DNA of 64,000 nucleotides. Source: Asterias rubens. Lineage: Eukaryota > Echinodermata > Asteroidea > Forcipulatida > Asteriidae. Every line of letters starts with the position of its first letter. The stretch's first letter is position 1. The DNA lies in assembly GCF_902459465.1 (NCBI RefSeq), contig NC_047081.1, positions 4,617,883 to 4,681,882 of the forward strand, in the 5' to 3' direction. Below, piece by piece: positions 1-31,400 of this stretch. The notes under the pieces are model-generated. The model saw only the letters and a list, made by a program, of their open reading frames with translations, made no database searches and was not told where the DNA came from. The translations under genes were made by a program, and so were the position numbers.

Positions 1-907
1 AGACTGTACAACCACAGTTAATCATAGTGAGCAGTTCAACGTTCTTCAAACTCTACCCAACCTAAATGTAAATGTAGGATTTAGTTGTTCTTTAGTTTGT
101 TTAGTTGTACCTCTTGTTCAATAGACCGATCCATTAAGCTCCGCCCCATTGCATATTGACCAATCACAATGCAACGAAGGTCCGACACTAAGGCCCGACA
201 TGCGTGCGCATATCTTGGCGTGCGCGGCAGAGTTGTGCAGAAAGGCACTGGAGAGCCCCATGTGTTCTTGCTCACACGTTCGTCTTGGGTGGAGCCTACT
301 GGATGGTCTATTCACGTCAGCACAAACAATCATCATCATCATTACTAAAGTGTTACTCTTCAATTAACACCTAGCTACATGTAGCCAGCCACCTAGCGAG
401 CTGAGTGAAAGGAAGCACTGCAGGAACGGACATATGAAAATCATCATTTCATCGAAGATTGTTCATCAAGATCTGTTTGGTATGAATCTGAAGATGACAT
501 CTGGCTTATTTCTCATTTCCAAATGGCTCATTTCTCATGTTCATTGCATCAATGGTGTCTTCCATCTTCAACAGTTTGAATGAAAACCTTGCCATTCAAA
601 CGCTACTTTTCCCGATCCAAGAATTAAACAGTGCCACATTGGGCATACAAGCTCACTGTACGTGTCTTTGTATTAGGCACACATTACCAATGTCAAAGTA
701 TGGCGTGGTCTATCGAAGCATGCACAGCCAAAGTATGGCGTGGTCTATCGAAGCATGCACAGCCAAAGTATGGCGTGGTCTATCGAAGCATGCACAGCCC
801 AAGTATGGCATGGTCTAATCGAGTCACCAGCAATAGTCTCTTCTCTTTAACTCCATTTTATCATACAATCCTATAATATAAAAGCACTGTACATGAATGA
901 TCCGATG
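1..907. other. 3' flank of CDKL2, no gene seen
   Basis: Short ORFs here have no recognisable product. The interval should include the CDKL2 3' UTR on the minus strand and holds the 35-bp tandem repeat at 694-822. No canonical polyadenylation signal was found. Confidence 0.5.
694..822. repeat. 35-bp tandem repeat, about 3.7 copies
   Basis: Three near-identical 35-bp units at 694-728, 729-763 and 764-798, plus a partial degenerate fourth. Each begins CAAAGTATGGCGTGGTCTAT. It lies in the presumed 3' UTR or flank of CDKL2. Confidence 0.9.
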
Positions 908-20244
<19,337 letters not shown>

Positions 20245-20351
20245 CTACTTTCACTGCAGAGTGGAAGACAATATAAGCAATTAGTTCATCAAAGTCCTAG
20301 CTCTGTTACTGTGTTCAAAAGGACATCATTGAAAACATACCTTTATAATAA

Positions 20352-20591
20352 GTAGGGAGGTTTAGTTGCACGTTATGGGAGCAAATTCGAGAATGTGCTG
20401 CCAAAAAAGTGCGTGTTTCTAGGTGGTATTACCACTTTGGGCTTATTTCGTATCACGTATGACGCCTGCACAAACATACCCGACGTGAAAAATGGTAACT
20501 TCACATTATGCTAAAATGGTGAGATTTTTACAAAACCATTTTTTTACGTAAACGTTCAAATATTTGCTCGTGTAATGTGCAGCTAAACCTC
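20352..20591. mobile_element. MITE with GGGAGGTTTAG ends
   Basis: GGGAGGTTTAGTTGCACG is mirrored at the right by TGTGCAGCTAAACCTCCC. A TTTTTTACGTAAACG segment lies inside. Just upstream of CDKL2 exon 1. Confidence 0.8.
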
Positions 20592-20630
20592 CCAATTAAC
20601 TCTCGCCCAGCTTGCCTAGCACATTCTCGT

Positions 20631-20678
20631 CTAGAGAGAGCGGCTTCTAGAGAGAGCGGCTTCTAGAGAGAGTGGCTT
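20631..20678. repeat. 16-bp tandem repeat, three copies
   Basis: CTAGAGAGAGCGGCTT occurs three times, the last with one substitution. Confidence 0.95.
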
Positions 20679-22039
20679 TTGCTGGACTTTCTTTGCCTCA
20701 ATGCTGCGGGCTTTGCTTGGTCATAGTTCCCCTTTGTTGTTGTTTTTTTACTTATCATTTTCGGAGCACTTGCAACCTTGGGAAAAGGTGTGTTTTTTAT
20801 TACTATTATTATTAATAAAGTTGCTACTAAAAAATTATAATTTTGTGCAAACAAAATATGCTTTGCATTCAACTTTGCTCGAGCTAACAGAACCATTCAC
20901 TGCTGCATCTACATCTAGCAGGTTTCACTGTTTACTTAGCTAAGGGCCTATTAGTTTGTTAAACTTGAGTTGGAATCTCAAGGAGAAGCTATTTTGGGTA
21001 CAAATGCGTCCTTGAAGGTAGAATAAAACTTTGGTAATGACCCTGAAATGAAATTGTATCATGAATGCTTACTGTACTCGCTATAACCATGGTATGGTAC
21101 TAGTAGTAAAAACATCCTGCAAAATTAATTTGTCTAAAATGATTTCGTTGATTAGAAATAAAACAATAAACACTTTTGAATCTGCGATGATTTATGCATG
21201 AATCATTTCTCACAACTTTGAGCGTTGATGTCCATTCCAGAATACTGCAGCAAGAGACGTGGGTGGGAATCACACTTACCTCAATGCTAAACCCGAGTTC
21301 ATTAAACGCTTGTGTGAAAATACTTTGTTATTTACTCAGCAAATCTTTCTTGATATTTTTTCCTACTACATTGACAAAACTAAACGATGTTACCATGACA
21401 CTTTTATAAAGCAAGTTTAATGAACCATTTACCAAGCAGCAACTTTTTATTAATTGATTGTACAAAATGGCCTATAGATTGATAAAATTCATAATTTTTA
21501 ACTTTAAGACCTAATGATAAAGTTGGCAAGATACCACATTCTATTAAAGCCATTGGACACTTTCTGAACCCATGTTGTGCAATTGGTTTAAATGACTGTT
21601 TTTTTTATAATAAAATTCAGTGTTTTGACAGCTCAATTTTTACACAGAGAAGCTGAAGAACCGAAAAATAAAATAAAAATGCATTTAATATTTAATAGAA
21701 TTACATACAGACCAATTTGAATTGATTAACTGCTTCGCCTAGCTTGAAATAGAAACCCATAGCACACACTGACCACTGAGTAAACATTTCAGAATTGTTA
21801 CTGCTTGAGGGTGCTGATGATTTTCAAATTAATTTCCTGCTATTAAAAACCTAATTGTACAGCGAACCAAAAATCAATAAAAGACAGGTGTTCATCAAAC
21901 TAGTAAAGGGCCATAAAATTTCTGTTCACTTACATGGTAGGCCTACTACATCAAGAGTATTTGTGTACAAAACAAAAGCAAGAAATAAGGGGGGGGGTGC
22001 CTACAAAAAATGTGTACAAAAGCTTACAACAGGGTACAT

Positions 22040-22325
22040 TTTGTACGAGACACTAGACACCTTTGGTTTGTCAAAGACCAATCTTCTCACTTGGCGTATC
22101 TCAACATATATGCACAAAATAACAAACCTGTGAAAATTTGAACTCAATTGGTCGTTGAAGTTGCGAGATAGTAATGGAAGAAAAACCACCCTTGTCACAC
22201 GAAATTGTGTGCTTTCAGATGCTTGATTTCGGGACCTAAAAATCTCATTCTGAGGTCTCAAAATCAAATAAGTTTTTATACTAGCAATCATTTTTAGTAA
22301 TCACCAATAGTGTCCAGTGCCTTTA
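22040..22325. mobile_element. MITE family A copy, internally deleted
   Basis: Begins ACACTAGACACCTTTGG and ends CCAGTGCCTTTAAA, with family landmarks TGTCAAAGACCAATCTTCTC and TTGTGTGCTTTCAGATGCTT. Confidence 0.8.
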
Positions 22326-23059
22326 AACAAAATAGGCAATTTTCCCCAGTCACATTTTAAAACATCTAAAACTTGTTTTATAAATTTGTTAGATAAATTT
22401 GGTAAGTATCAAGGTTGGTACATGTTCTACATGTCGTGCTTAGCTGTACTAAGAAGTTTTATACATAGACCAGTCAGTTATCACGATCAGTTTAAAAGTA
22501 AAGTTTGATGGCTGTTTAAATATCAATTTTGTTTACAAATCGTTTACCCAATAAACGCAAATGAAAATAAACTATGCAAACATTGTGATGCCTATCTCAA
22601 TGGGTTCTCATTATCCAAATATAGCAAATCCTCTTCAAAAGCTTCTGAACAAATCCAGCAACTTTCATCCCCCAAGAATTAGAAGACCCTTGTGAATAAT
22701 GAGTGAAAAGCTTTGTGTATTGTATGTTCTGAATCTTGGACCACACAGTGCATGGGGGTTTGATTGTCGGATTGTTGCTTCAAGTGTGTATTGCTTCTGG
22801 TTATTGGGGCCTGGGGGTCATTTGTAGGGTCCTTCATTCTGGGCCATGGAATGGGTTACCTTAGTAACCATATTGTGTGCAGTGTGTCTTGAGATTTACA
22901 CAAACAAGACATTCATGATGATTCAGTAGGCACTAGGCAGGGTGAATATTCAGTAAAAAAAAGGGTAATACATTATACAATATATGTACACGTATGTTTC
23001 AAGCTGTAATGATCCTGGGGATTCATGTAATTTTGTGTGCATATTATTAAGATAATCAA

Positions 23060-23370
23060 TGTGTGGTGAAGAGGTTTTCAACTAGTGGTTTGTTCCCAAC
23101 GAGGCCTGGTTTTTGATAATTTTACCAAGACGAAGTCGAGGTAAATTATCAAGAACCAGGCCTCGTATCGCGTGATGATGACACGCTGTCCCGGTCGTTG
23201 CTCTCGACCAATAGGAATGAAGAAACTGTCTTATAAGCACAGGTGCAAGCTCGCGTGTCACGCCCATGTTTCAACACTTTTTACTGGTCATAAACAAAAG
23301 GTTTATACACACCCACGCGACGTGCTTTCCACCAATAGGAATAGCGAAACTGTCTGAGGTATTTATGAAT
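23060..23370. mobile_element. MITE family E copy
   Basis: TTTTCAACTAGTGG, then an inverted repeat around TTACC...GGTAAATT flanked by GAGGCCTGG and CCAGGCCTC, then the shared body with CCAATAGGAAT repeated twice. Copies at 52057-52580 and 63541-64000. Confidence 0.82.
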
Positions 23371-24239
23371 GTATGTACCATAGTGTAACCTGGTGTACAT
23401 GCAAATTTCAATACAATTTTTAATCCAAACTTGAATCCTCATTTTTGAGAACTTTTGGTCATGAATCCTTGATTCTGGTCAATGTAATGAGTCATGAATT
23501 ATCACTTATAAAATCAATGCTGCCAAAATGAACCACAGTACGCATTGAAGGTTGTCCATGCTAATTTTAATGTAGTTCTTGAGCTAAAAACAGTAAAATG
23601 TGTAGCTTTTAACAGCAAAATCGCACACTATGGAGACCTACAAATTCTGTAATTCCTGCATGTTTTGCAAGCTAGCTACAATGTTAAACTGATGAAATAA
23701 GCGCGAAAAAAAGTGGGTAGAAATGTATTAGATATAATCTAAAACATACACTGTTTGCTTCATTCCCTTTTCGTTGCTAGGTTTGCGCTGAAAATACAGT
23801 TTTTTATTTATCTGAACCCAACAATATAGCGACCCAATCATGCGGCAAACACCAAGTCAAATGAAAAAGAGAACGCTAAGTAATGTTCACAACTTTATCT
23901 GTAAATCAAAGATTTAAAGGTCATGGCTTTTAGGGATCAAATCTGTTGGCCTACAATAAGTTTGACTTTATAGGGCATTTTGGCACCATTCCAAATAAAA
24001 CCCGCATTCAAAAAATAGCTCCTTGTTTGTCCTTTTTCCAAGATGGAGTCTGGCCTACATGTATAGTAGTTATTCATTCAGAGATGGTTGTATTTTGAAT
24101 AGGCACACAACATGCAGCTAAAAACTTCAACGTAACCATTCAAAAGGTGAAAAGAACAGAAAAGTACTTCTGATTTTAATTTCAAAAAGACTGAGAGACG
24201 CTTAAATAATATTGTTTGAAGGCTTTTGATATCAGCATT

Positions 24240-24286
24240 CATGGTTGATATCCCTTTAAATGTCATTTAAAGGGATATCAACCATG
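24240..24286. repeat. Perfect inverted repeat, 23-bp arms and one-base centre
   Basis: Arms 24240-24262 and 24264-24286 are exactly complementary, beginning CATGGTTGATATCCC. No sequence outside the arms continues the symmetry. Confidence 0.95.
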
Positions 24287-24584
24287 CTGAATGTAGGGAC
24301 CTTAACGGTACATTTGTATTTTGGAAGTGCTCCATTTATTTTAAACCTATAGACACGATGACAAACACTCCACTAGGGTCGAAACGTCAGGCCATTATAC
24401 CATCAGGCCATTTGGTTGGTAAGTTGTTTGAGATGGTGCTTTTAATACCTGGAATGGTTATGTTCACGCAGAAAGAATAATTGTTGAGTAATAACCAAAG
24501 GTTCACCTCCTTTTAAACATGTCATAGGGTTTGGTACCTTTTGTAAACCAAAAAAAAATCAAAAAAACCACAGAGCCATGTTTT

Positions 24585-24770
24585 CACGAGAGTCATGTAA
24601 TACGTTGTTACATTGCTAAAATGATTTTTCGTTTTCATGACATTGTTTTACTCATTTCTCAAAAAGTACAGCACCTCAGCAAGTACCCTTTAAAAGGAAG
24701 CTTTCTACCGTCATTATCTTCAAACGGTGTTTTTGTGTTTTGTACCAAAAGTACCAACAATACACTTTAA
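24585..24770. mobile_element. MITE family F copy
   Basis: Contains TTTACTCATTTCTC, ACAGCACCTCAGCAAGTA and TCATTATCTTCAAAC, shared with 32925-33200 and in part with 19830-19925. Confidence 0.65.
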
Positions 24771-25334
24771 CTATGATTGGATAGGAGTGAGCCCCAGTGG
24801 AGATATGTGTACCTTTCAGTGATATTGAGGACGTCCAAACATGACCCTAAACAATTGTATACAAGACAACCTGGACCATGTTTGACAGGCAAAGCCATGC
24901 AAAGCTCAATCAAATAATAATCATCAATCAAATGAAAGATTCAGGGAAACATGATGATATGCATGCCATTAAAATCTAGCAGCTTCTTTAAAATAACAAA
25001 TTTCCCAATTACAACACATACGCTTTCCAGTATTATTGAGGGATGTACAGATGATTCATTTTTTTATTGTCTTAATTTTTTCTCTCCCCTTTCTATCATT
25101 TGAATTACCGGAAGTTTTTATCTACATTTGCAAATCATTATTAAAATTATCAGCGTCTACCTAATTATTCACATCTATATGTAATGCATTCACAGAGCAC
25201 ACTGAGCTTGTTCCACTCGAAGTCAATTTGTTTAGTCAGCTGTTATGTTTGGTTCGTGATTTACGTGCAGCATGTGTAATGAAACACATAGCGAGTATAA
25301 TATTGTGGGTACCAAACCTTGCCAAAAATATGCT

Positions 25335-25858
25335 TAAAGGCACTGGACACTATTGGTAATGGAAGACTTTTGGGACGTTTGGTGGCAGCAGATTTGCTGG
25401 GTAAAATCCATTGTTTTCGTTAATGTGTACATACTCAGAACTACGTAGACAATGGAAATTTACCTAGAAAGTCTGCTGCCACCTAGCGTTCCAAAGTCTC
25501 CCATAACTGAAAACAATTGTTAGCATAAAAACTTACTTGGTAACGAGCAATGGAGAGCTGTTGATAGTATAAAACATTGTGAGAAACAGCTCCCTCTGAA
25601 GTAACGTAATTTTTGAGAAAGAAGTAATTTCTCACTAAAATATTTGAATTGAATTTGAGACCTTTTTTTTCTTTGAATTCAAGGCATCTGAAAGCACAAC
25701 TTGTGCGACAAGGGTGTTTTTTCTTCCATTATTCTCTACCAACTTCGCCAAAAGCAATTGAGTTCAAATTTGCACAGGTTTGCTATTTTATGCATTGTTG
25801 AGATACACCAAGTGCGAAGACTGGTCTTTGACAATTTCCAAAGGTGTCCAGTGCCTTT
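25335..25858. mobile_element. MITE family A copy split by a palindromic element
   Basis: Ends AAAGGCACTGGACACTATTG and AGGTGTCCAGTGCCTTT. A separate inverted-repeat element (25361-25502) sits just inside its left end. Confidence 0.85.
25361..25502. mobile_element. Short palindromic element nested in MITE A
   Basis: GGTGGCAGCAGATTT near the left is mirrored by AGTCTGCTGCCACC near the right, with GGGAC/GTTCC-type ends. The family A sequence resumes after it. Confidence 0.8.
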
Positions 25859-25934
25859 ACAGACAACTTTGTGCAAAGATACCATTGGCTAAGGTATCAC
25901 AAGAATTTAAAAAAGACATGGATTTGTTATGCAG

Positions 25935-26322
25935 TTAAAGGAACTTGCTGCCTTGGATCAATCGAGTTGGTCCATGAAAAGCGTTTGGAACCATTTGTTA
26001 TAAAATCATAGTGGTTACAAAGATATTTAAATAGTAGAATGTATGATCCACACAAATGCCTCGGATTGCATGGTTATCCTTTTATTAGCTAGTAAACAAA
26101 CACAAACACGGTCGGCCATTTTCAGGGGTCAAAAACTTGACTCCACAAAATGGCGTGCCGTGTTATTTTTACGACGTATAAAGAAACCATGCAATTTTTA
26201 GGCATGTTTGTGGATAATTAAATTCTACTTTCACACCATCTTTCTAACTAGATGCATTTTATAACAAACAGTTTCAAATGCTTTTTATGGACCAACTCCC
26301 CAGAACCAAGGCAACGTGTCCC
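25935..26322. mobile_element. MITE family B copy
   Basis: Ends AAAGGAACTTGCTGCCTTGG and, inverted, CCAAGGCAACGTGTCCCTTT. The centre has mirrored CGGTCGGCCATTT and AAATGGCGTGCCG. Other copies at 30299-30757 and 40969-41335. Confidence 0.88.
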
Positions 26323-26324
26323 TT

Positions 26325-26705
26325 TAATGGAAAGGTACACGTTTGGTACTTGTCAAAGACCAGTCGTCTCACTTGGTGTATCCAAACATAAGCATAAAAC
26401 AACAAGCCGTGAAAATTTGAGCTAAAATGATCATCAAAGTTGCGAAAAAATGATGAGAGGAGAAACACCCTTGTTGGTTGAATTTGTGTGCTTTCAGATA
26501 GGAATAAAGACTTCTAGCTAGAAGTCTTTTATTATTTTAGTAAGAAATTACCTCTTTCTCAAAAATGATCCCAATGCTACTTCAGAGGGAGCCATTTCTC
26601 ACAAGGTTTAATACTATCAACAACTCTCCAATGCTCGTTGCCAAGTCAGTTTTTAAGTTAATATTTGTTTTGAGTAATTACCAAACGTGTACCTTCCCTT
26701 TAAGT
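26325..26705. mobile_element. MITE family A-like variant
   Basis: Ends AAAGGTACACGTTTGGTACT and, inverted, CCAAACGTGTACCTTCCCTTT, with family A interior landmarks. It directly abuts the family B copy. A left-end fragment of the same variant follows at 26784-26950. Confidence 0.8.
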
Positions 26706-28209
26706 GATGGTGATCACACATGCAATGTAGGTTCAAAGGCAGACAGGCATACAATATGCCTACTGAAATTAATATCTGAGGATTAAAGGGAAGGTATACA
26801 TTTGGTAATCACTCTTCATGGCTATTAAAACTTACTTGGTTTAAAGTAAGACAGGTTTAGAAAGGATAAAGTATTTTGAGAATCATTTCCCTTTGAATTA
26901 ATGTGGTTATATATGGAACAAAACTCAGTTTTTATCCCCCAATTGAATCTGAGAAGCGTTACTGACGGTAGCATCTCAGATTGGAAGTTCCAGTATTACC
27001 GATTGTTCTTCTTGAGCAACGTTTATGGAGCAACTTGCGCAAGTGAACTTAAGCAGTTGCGTAAAGTTTTGTGAAATCGGCTGCTGCGTGAACATATCTA
27101 TAACAAAACTACAACATTTTAGAATGAATTTTACTGATTAGTTTTAACTTATTGGTTTTTCGAACCATTTTATTGTTGATTGCAAAAACTTCCTTTTAAT
27201 CCTTCATTGAGAAACTGCTTAAGCCGTCAATAATTTTGCCAAGTTTTAACATGGTTCAACTACAATAGTTGAATAGGAATGTGACCAAGAGCATTGGATT
27301 TGCAATAACAAGCATACATTGTGTCTATAGTCCTTATAGCTGTTGAGCGCAAACTATTCCGCAAACTAGCTGACCGCACATATGAAACAATCTTCAAGAT
27401 GCGCCGCACAAACTCTAAGCTTTTGTGAGCGAAACTTGCGGGCTCCAAATTTGCACATGCGGATGAAGTTTGAACGCTAAATTGCCCCTAGCTCAATATG
27501 AACTTCACAGCATAAATTAACAGATACAGTGCCGCGTATGGGTACGCTTTCTTTCCCAGTTCCTGGACATCACCATTTGTACCTTAGTTTCGGTCTTAAC
27601 TAAAAAAAAACTTTTTAAATTCTCAAGAACCCTGTTTTGAAAAAGTATGATGTGGAATAAAAGATGCAGGAATGACTTTTGATTCATGGTTCGAAACTGC
27701 AAAAGCCGGAAAAAAAATAAGGATTTTGACACTCACCAAATTTAGGCAAGGCTTGAAATTTGTGTGGAATAATGTGCACAGGCCTAAACATGCGTGCACA
27801 AATGTAAATTCAGTGGAGGCTGAAGTTTTTCGTGAGAAATGAAGTTTGCGCCCAACATACATGTAGCCACCCCACTCACCTTTAATTAAAGTTTTCCAAA
27901 CCATGCACAAGTAACACCAAGTTGATACTCTGTGATGGAAAATTTAGTTGAACAACAACACAATTTCTCCAACATTGTCTGATAACATCTAATGTGGTCA
28001 TATAAATGGATCCTTCCAGTGAGCGTTGAACCTATGATGTGATTGATTTTCAAAAGCAAATCAGATCTCCCACACGTCACATGATGATCTCCTGGCGTAG
28101 GAAAAGCCACCTTCGCAATTCTGTTAAAGAAATGAAATATAATTAAACAGGTACACTCAAAAGCAAGTCCAAGACCATGTGTGTTTTTTATTTATTTATT
28201 TTAAAAGGT

Positions 28210-29035
28210 TCTTTTACAGACACTGGACACTATTGGTTATTGTCAAAGACTAGTGCTCATTATATAACATACAGATCCTTGTCATTTGATTGGTGGAACC
28301 TACTTCACGTGACATTCACTATTATTCCCATCCGCACCGGCGATCAAAAGAACCTATTTGCCCATGGGGAATAGCATTTCCCATTCAACAGTTAGGATCA
28401 TCCTTGTTCCCAATGATCATCCTTGTTCCCAATGTTTATGAGCAGTACAGCGCCGCCGCGCCGCTGCTAAAACAAAGGAGCATTTTGATTTTTGGTGGTT
28501 GTCAGTAATTTGTGTGATTTTTCATAGTGTTATACTAAAATACATCAAATGACAAGGATCTATAATGTGTCAGTTATATATAAAATACAAATATTGAGAG
28601 GCTTTAATTCGTGGAATGGAAGGAATATTATCGCTCGGTAAAACTTGGACTGTTCCATTTCACTCACCTTCGCCTCCTGAAATGGAACAGTCCAAATTTT
28701 ACCTTGAGATATTATTCCTCCCATTCCACTCTGAGCCACTCAATGTTTATATACAGTTGGTGTATAACAAACCTGTGAAAGTTTGAACTCAATCAGTCGT
28801 CGAAGTTGTGTGATAATTATGAAAGAAAAAACACCCTTGTTGCACCATGGTCACACAAAGTTGTGTGCTTTCAGATGCTTGATTTCGAGACCTCTAAATC
28901 TGAGGTCTCGAAATGAAAATCAGGGCAAACATATTTTTTTCTCAAAAATTACGTTACTTCAGAGGGAGCCGCTTGTTTCAATGTTTATACCATCAACCTC
29001 CCCCTATTACTCGTAACCAAGTAGGGTTTATGCTA
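28210..29035. mobile_element. MITE family A copy carrying two inserted inverted-repeat elements
   Basis: Family A left end (ACTGGACACTATTGGTTATT) near 28220 and family A interior from 28750 are separated by one element at about 28262-28572 (ends ATCCTTGTCATTTGAT and mirror) and another at 28609-28737 (mirrored GGACTGTTCCATTT). It also holds a 19-bp ATCATCCTTGTTCCCAATG tandem pair at 28399-28436. Confidence 0.75.
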
Positions 29036-29460
29036 ATAATTTTTTTTAATAGTTAGCTAAGTGCGCTCAATTATTGGTTCAGTAAAACTCTAGGCCTATG
29101 TTTAATCTTCAAGTTCTCTAAATATTATGAGCTCTGAATCTATTTTCACACACTGTCGTAAGTTGCAGTTTTATCTAGCCCTTACTCTTAGTACTATGAG
29201 GTGCGCTCATTTGACAAAAGTCTCCAAAAGAGTTGATTATCGGGACGAACCTCGTAGTGCTGGGATCTACATGTAGCCCTATGTTAGTAGTCTCTCAAAT
29301 TTGTCAATAAATTTTGTTTGGGTGCTGCAGTCAGAAGTCATTTAACTTGTGAATTTTGTGATATCCATATAATCAGAGACCACACTTCTTTTTTTCCCCC
29401 ACAATAATCATTAAGAATGCCTCAGATTGCACAGGTGAGCAGCACTGGCTTATAAAATCC

Positions 29461-29541
29461 TAGTTGCGATAATGTAACCCTCTACAGGACAGCCGCACAG
29501 TCCTGCCGTCGGTCGGGAGGAGGGTTACGTTATCGCAACTA
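29461..29541. mobile_element. 81-bp foldback element with 9-bp direct flanks
   Basis: 22-bp ends starting TAGTTGCGATAATGTAACCC pair with one mismatch. ATAAAATCC occurs directly on both sides (29452-29460, 29542-29550), indicating a target duplication of 8-9 bp. Confidence 0.88.
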
Positions 29542-30298
29542 ATAAAATCCCAGTGTCACCATACCTACCTGGGATCGATACGAGATGCAACTGACTTTTA
29601 ATTTCAAGTAGGCCTATTAAACCCAACATGTCCCAACAAACATATTCACAATCAATAGGCCTATCCTTAATGTAATGCTTTTAATGGGATCTTATTTGAT
29701 GATACCGGTTTTAAGCCAGCATAGGTTATCAATAAATAAACATATAATTTTAAATAAATAAAGCAAGTATTAAATTTAAAGTACAAAAACTAACAGCAAA
29801 AATCACTTGATCGTCCTTGCCCTCTGATCCTTTTTTAGGCTGCATCCTAATAGTATAGTAATATATTTTATGTTTTGTCCCCTGCAACAAAAAATACTAT
29901 TTGCTATGTATTTTAATTTGAGCTTGGCCTTGGCACCAACTTTTATTAAATCACCATATTCTAGACAAGCAAGTTCTACCATGGTTTCTAAAAAAGAACA
30001 TTCCACTGAATAGTCTGACTCTCTTGCCCCTTCAAACAAAATAGTAAAAAAACTAAATTCCCTCATGCTCCCGTATTTTTTTGAAGAAAAAAAACCCCAA
30101 AGATCATAACCTATTGACTTAGAGTTAATTTTTATTTGGCATGTGACTGACAAAAAAATTGCATGTGATTCTATGCCCTATAATTATGAGAGTAGATGTT
30201 CACCAACTCAAATGTCTTCATTAATTTATGATCTTAAATTCTTAGTACAAAAGAGTTACAAGCACAACTTTACAAGACAATTTAGCAGACAAAATAAT

Positions 30299-30757
30299 TA
30301 AAGGAACACGTTGCCTTGGATCGGTCGAGTTGGTCTTTTAAAAGCGTGTTGTAACTGTTTGTTATAAAATGCATATGGTTGGAAAGATGTTGTAAAAGTA
30401 GAATACAATGATCTACACAAATATGCCTTGAAATTGCGTGGTTTTCTTTTTACCTCGTCCAATAACACGGTCGGCCATTTATGGGAGTCAAAATTTGGAC
30501 TCCCGTAAATGGCCGACCGTGCGGAAAAGTTTCCGTATGGCGCCACCACTTTTTCATCCGATATGAAATAATATAGTATCTTATTTACCTCAATGATAAA
30601 TCCCTTTTTGTAAAAATGAGTGAAAAAGTGGTGGCGCCATACGGAAAGTTATCCATACTTTTAAAACATCTTTCTAACCATATGCATTTTATAACAAACG
30701 GTTTCAAACGCTTTTTATAGACCAACTCGTCCGATCCAAGGCAACGTGTTCCTTTAA
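30299..30757. mobile_element. MITE family B copy with family C nested inside
   Basis: Family B ends AAAGGAACACGTTGCCTTGG and mirror. At about 30520-30652 the B sequence is interrupted by an element whose ends read CCGTATGGCGCCACCACTTT and mirror. Confidence 0.9.
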
Positions 30758-31037
30758 AGGCTATAAATAAAATGGACATGCCTGCCCCAATCGCACGGTA
30801 CTGGTGGGGGCTGCAAGGTCATACCATGTCGTACTGTACAGGACAGTCAGTAGAGAGAGATTGGATTTTGAGTTCAATACGAAATGTGCAAAGTTTGATA
30901 CACTCAGTATAAAAACACAGGGACAGTGCAGTGTAACACAATAACACTAACAGTTACACTTAGCTTCGATTTAATTAATATAAAAAAACATATACATTCA
31001 TTCAACACATACAATTAACAACACAATATGAAAGAAA

Positions 31038-31178
31038 CAAGGGATAACTTTCCGTATGCCGCCACCACTTTTTCACTCATTTTTACAAAAAGGGATATAT
31101 CAATCAGGTAAATTAGATACTATATTATTTTATTTCGAATGAAAAAGTGGTGGCGCCATACGGAAACTTTTCCGAAAC
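31038..31178. mobile_element. MITE family C copy
   Basis: Ends TTTCCGTATGCCGCCACCAC and mirror, same interior (AAAAAGGGATATATC) as the copy nested at 30520-30652, in opposite orientation. A degenerate third copy is at 42795-42876. Confidence 0.88.
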
Positions 31179-31287
31179 AAGCTTGAGGTAAACTACAAAC
31201 TCTAGTAGGTCCAACGTGTGACCCATGATCCGATTGATATACAGTACGTAAGTCATGTAATTTGCAAACGAAACTTTAATCACTTAC

Positions 31288-31400
31288 CGGTCGGTGCCGA
31301 TTAAATTTGGACCCAACTTTTCGAACGTTGTCACTGTTTAAACGGCCTCGAATCTTCACCCAGACCACGAAGGGAGAACTCAACTAGAATCATGACGATA
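31288..31400 (-). other. CDKL2: Candidate non-coding first exon / promoter region of CDKL2
   Basis: Coding exon 1 begins with an acceptor at 20253, so an upstream untranslated exon must exist. On the minus strand a strong donor (CGACCG then GTAAGTG, intron starting at 31287) follows non-repetitive sequence. This would imply an 11-kb first intron. No TATA box or initiator was identified; this is the best-looking donor, not a proven exon. Confidence 0.3.

Larger units (their letters stand above)
20254..31287. other. CDKL2 5' interval, no coding exon seen
   Basis: Eleven kilobases upstream of the first coding exon, probably intron if the exon proposed near 31.3 kb is real. About half is recognisable repeat, listed separately. 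The rest is AT-rich sequence with only short ORFs of no recognisable product. Confidence 0.5.
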
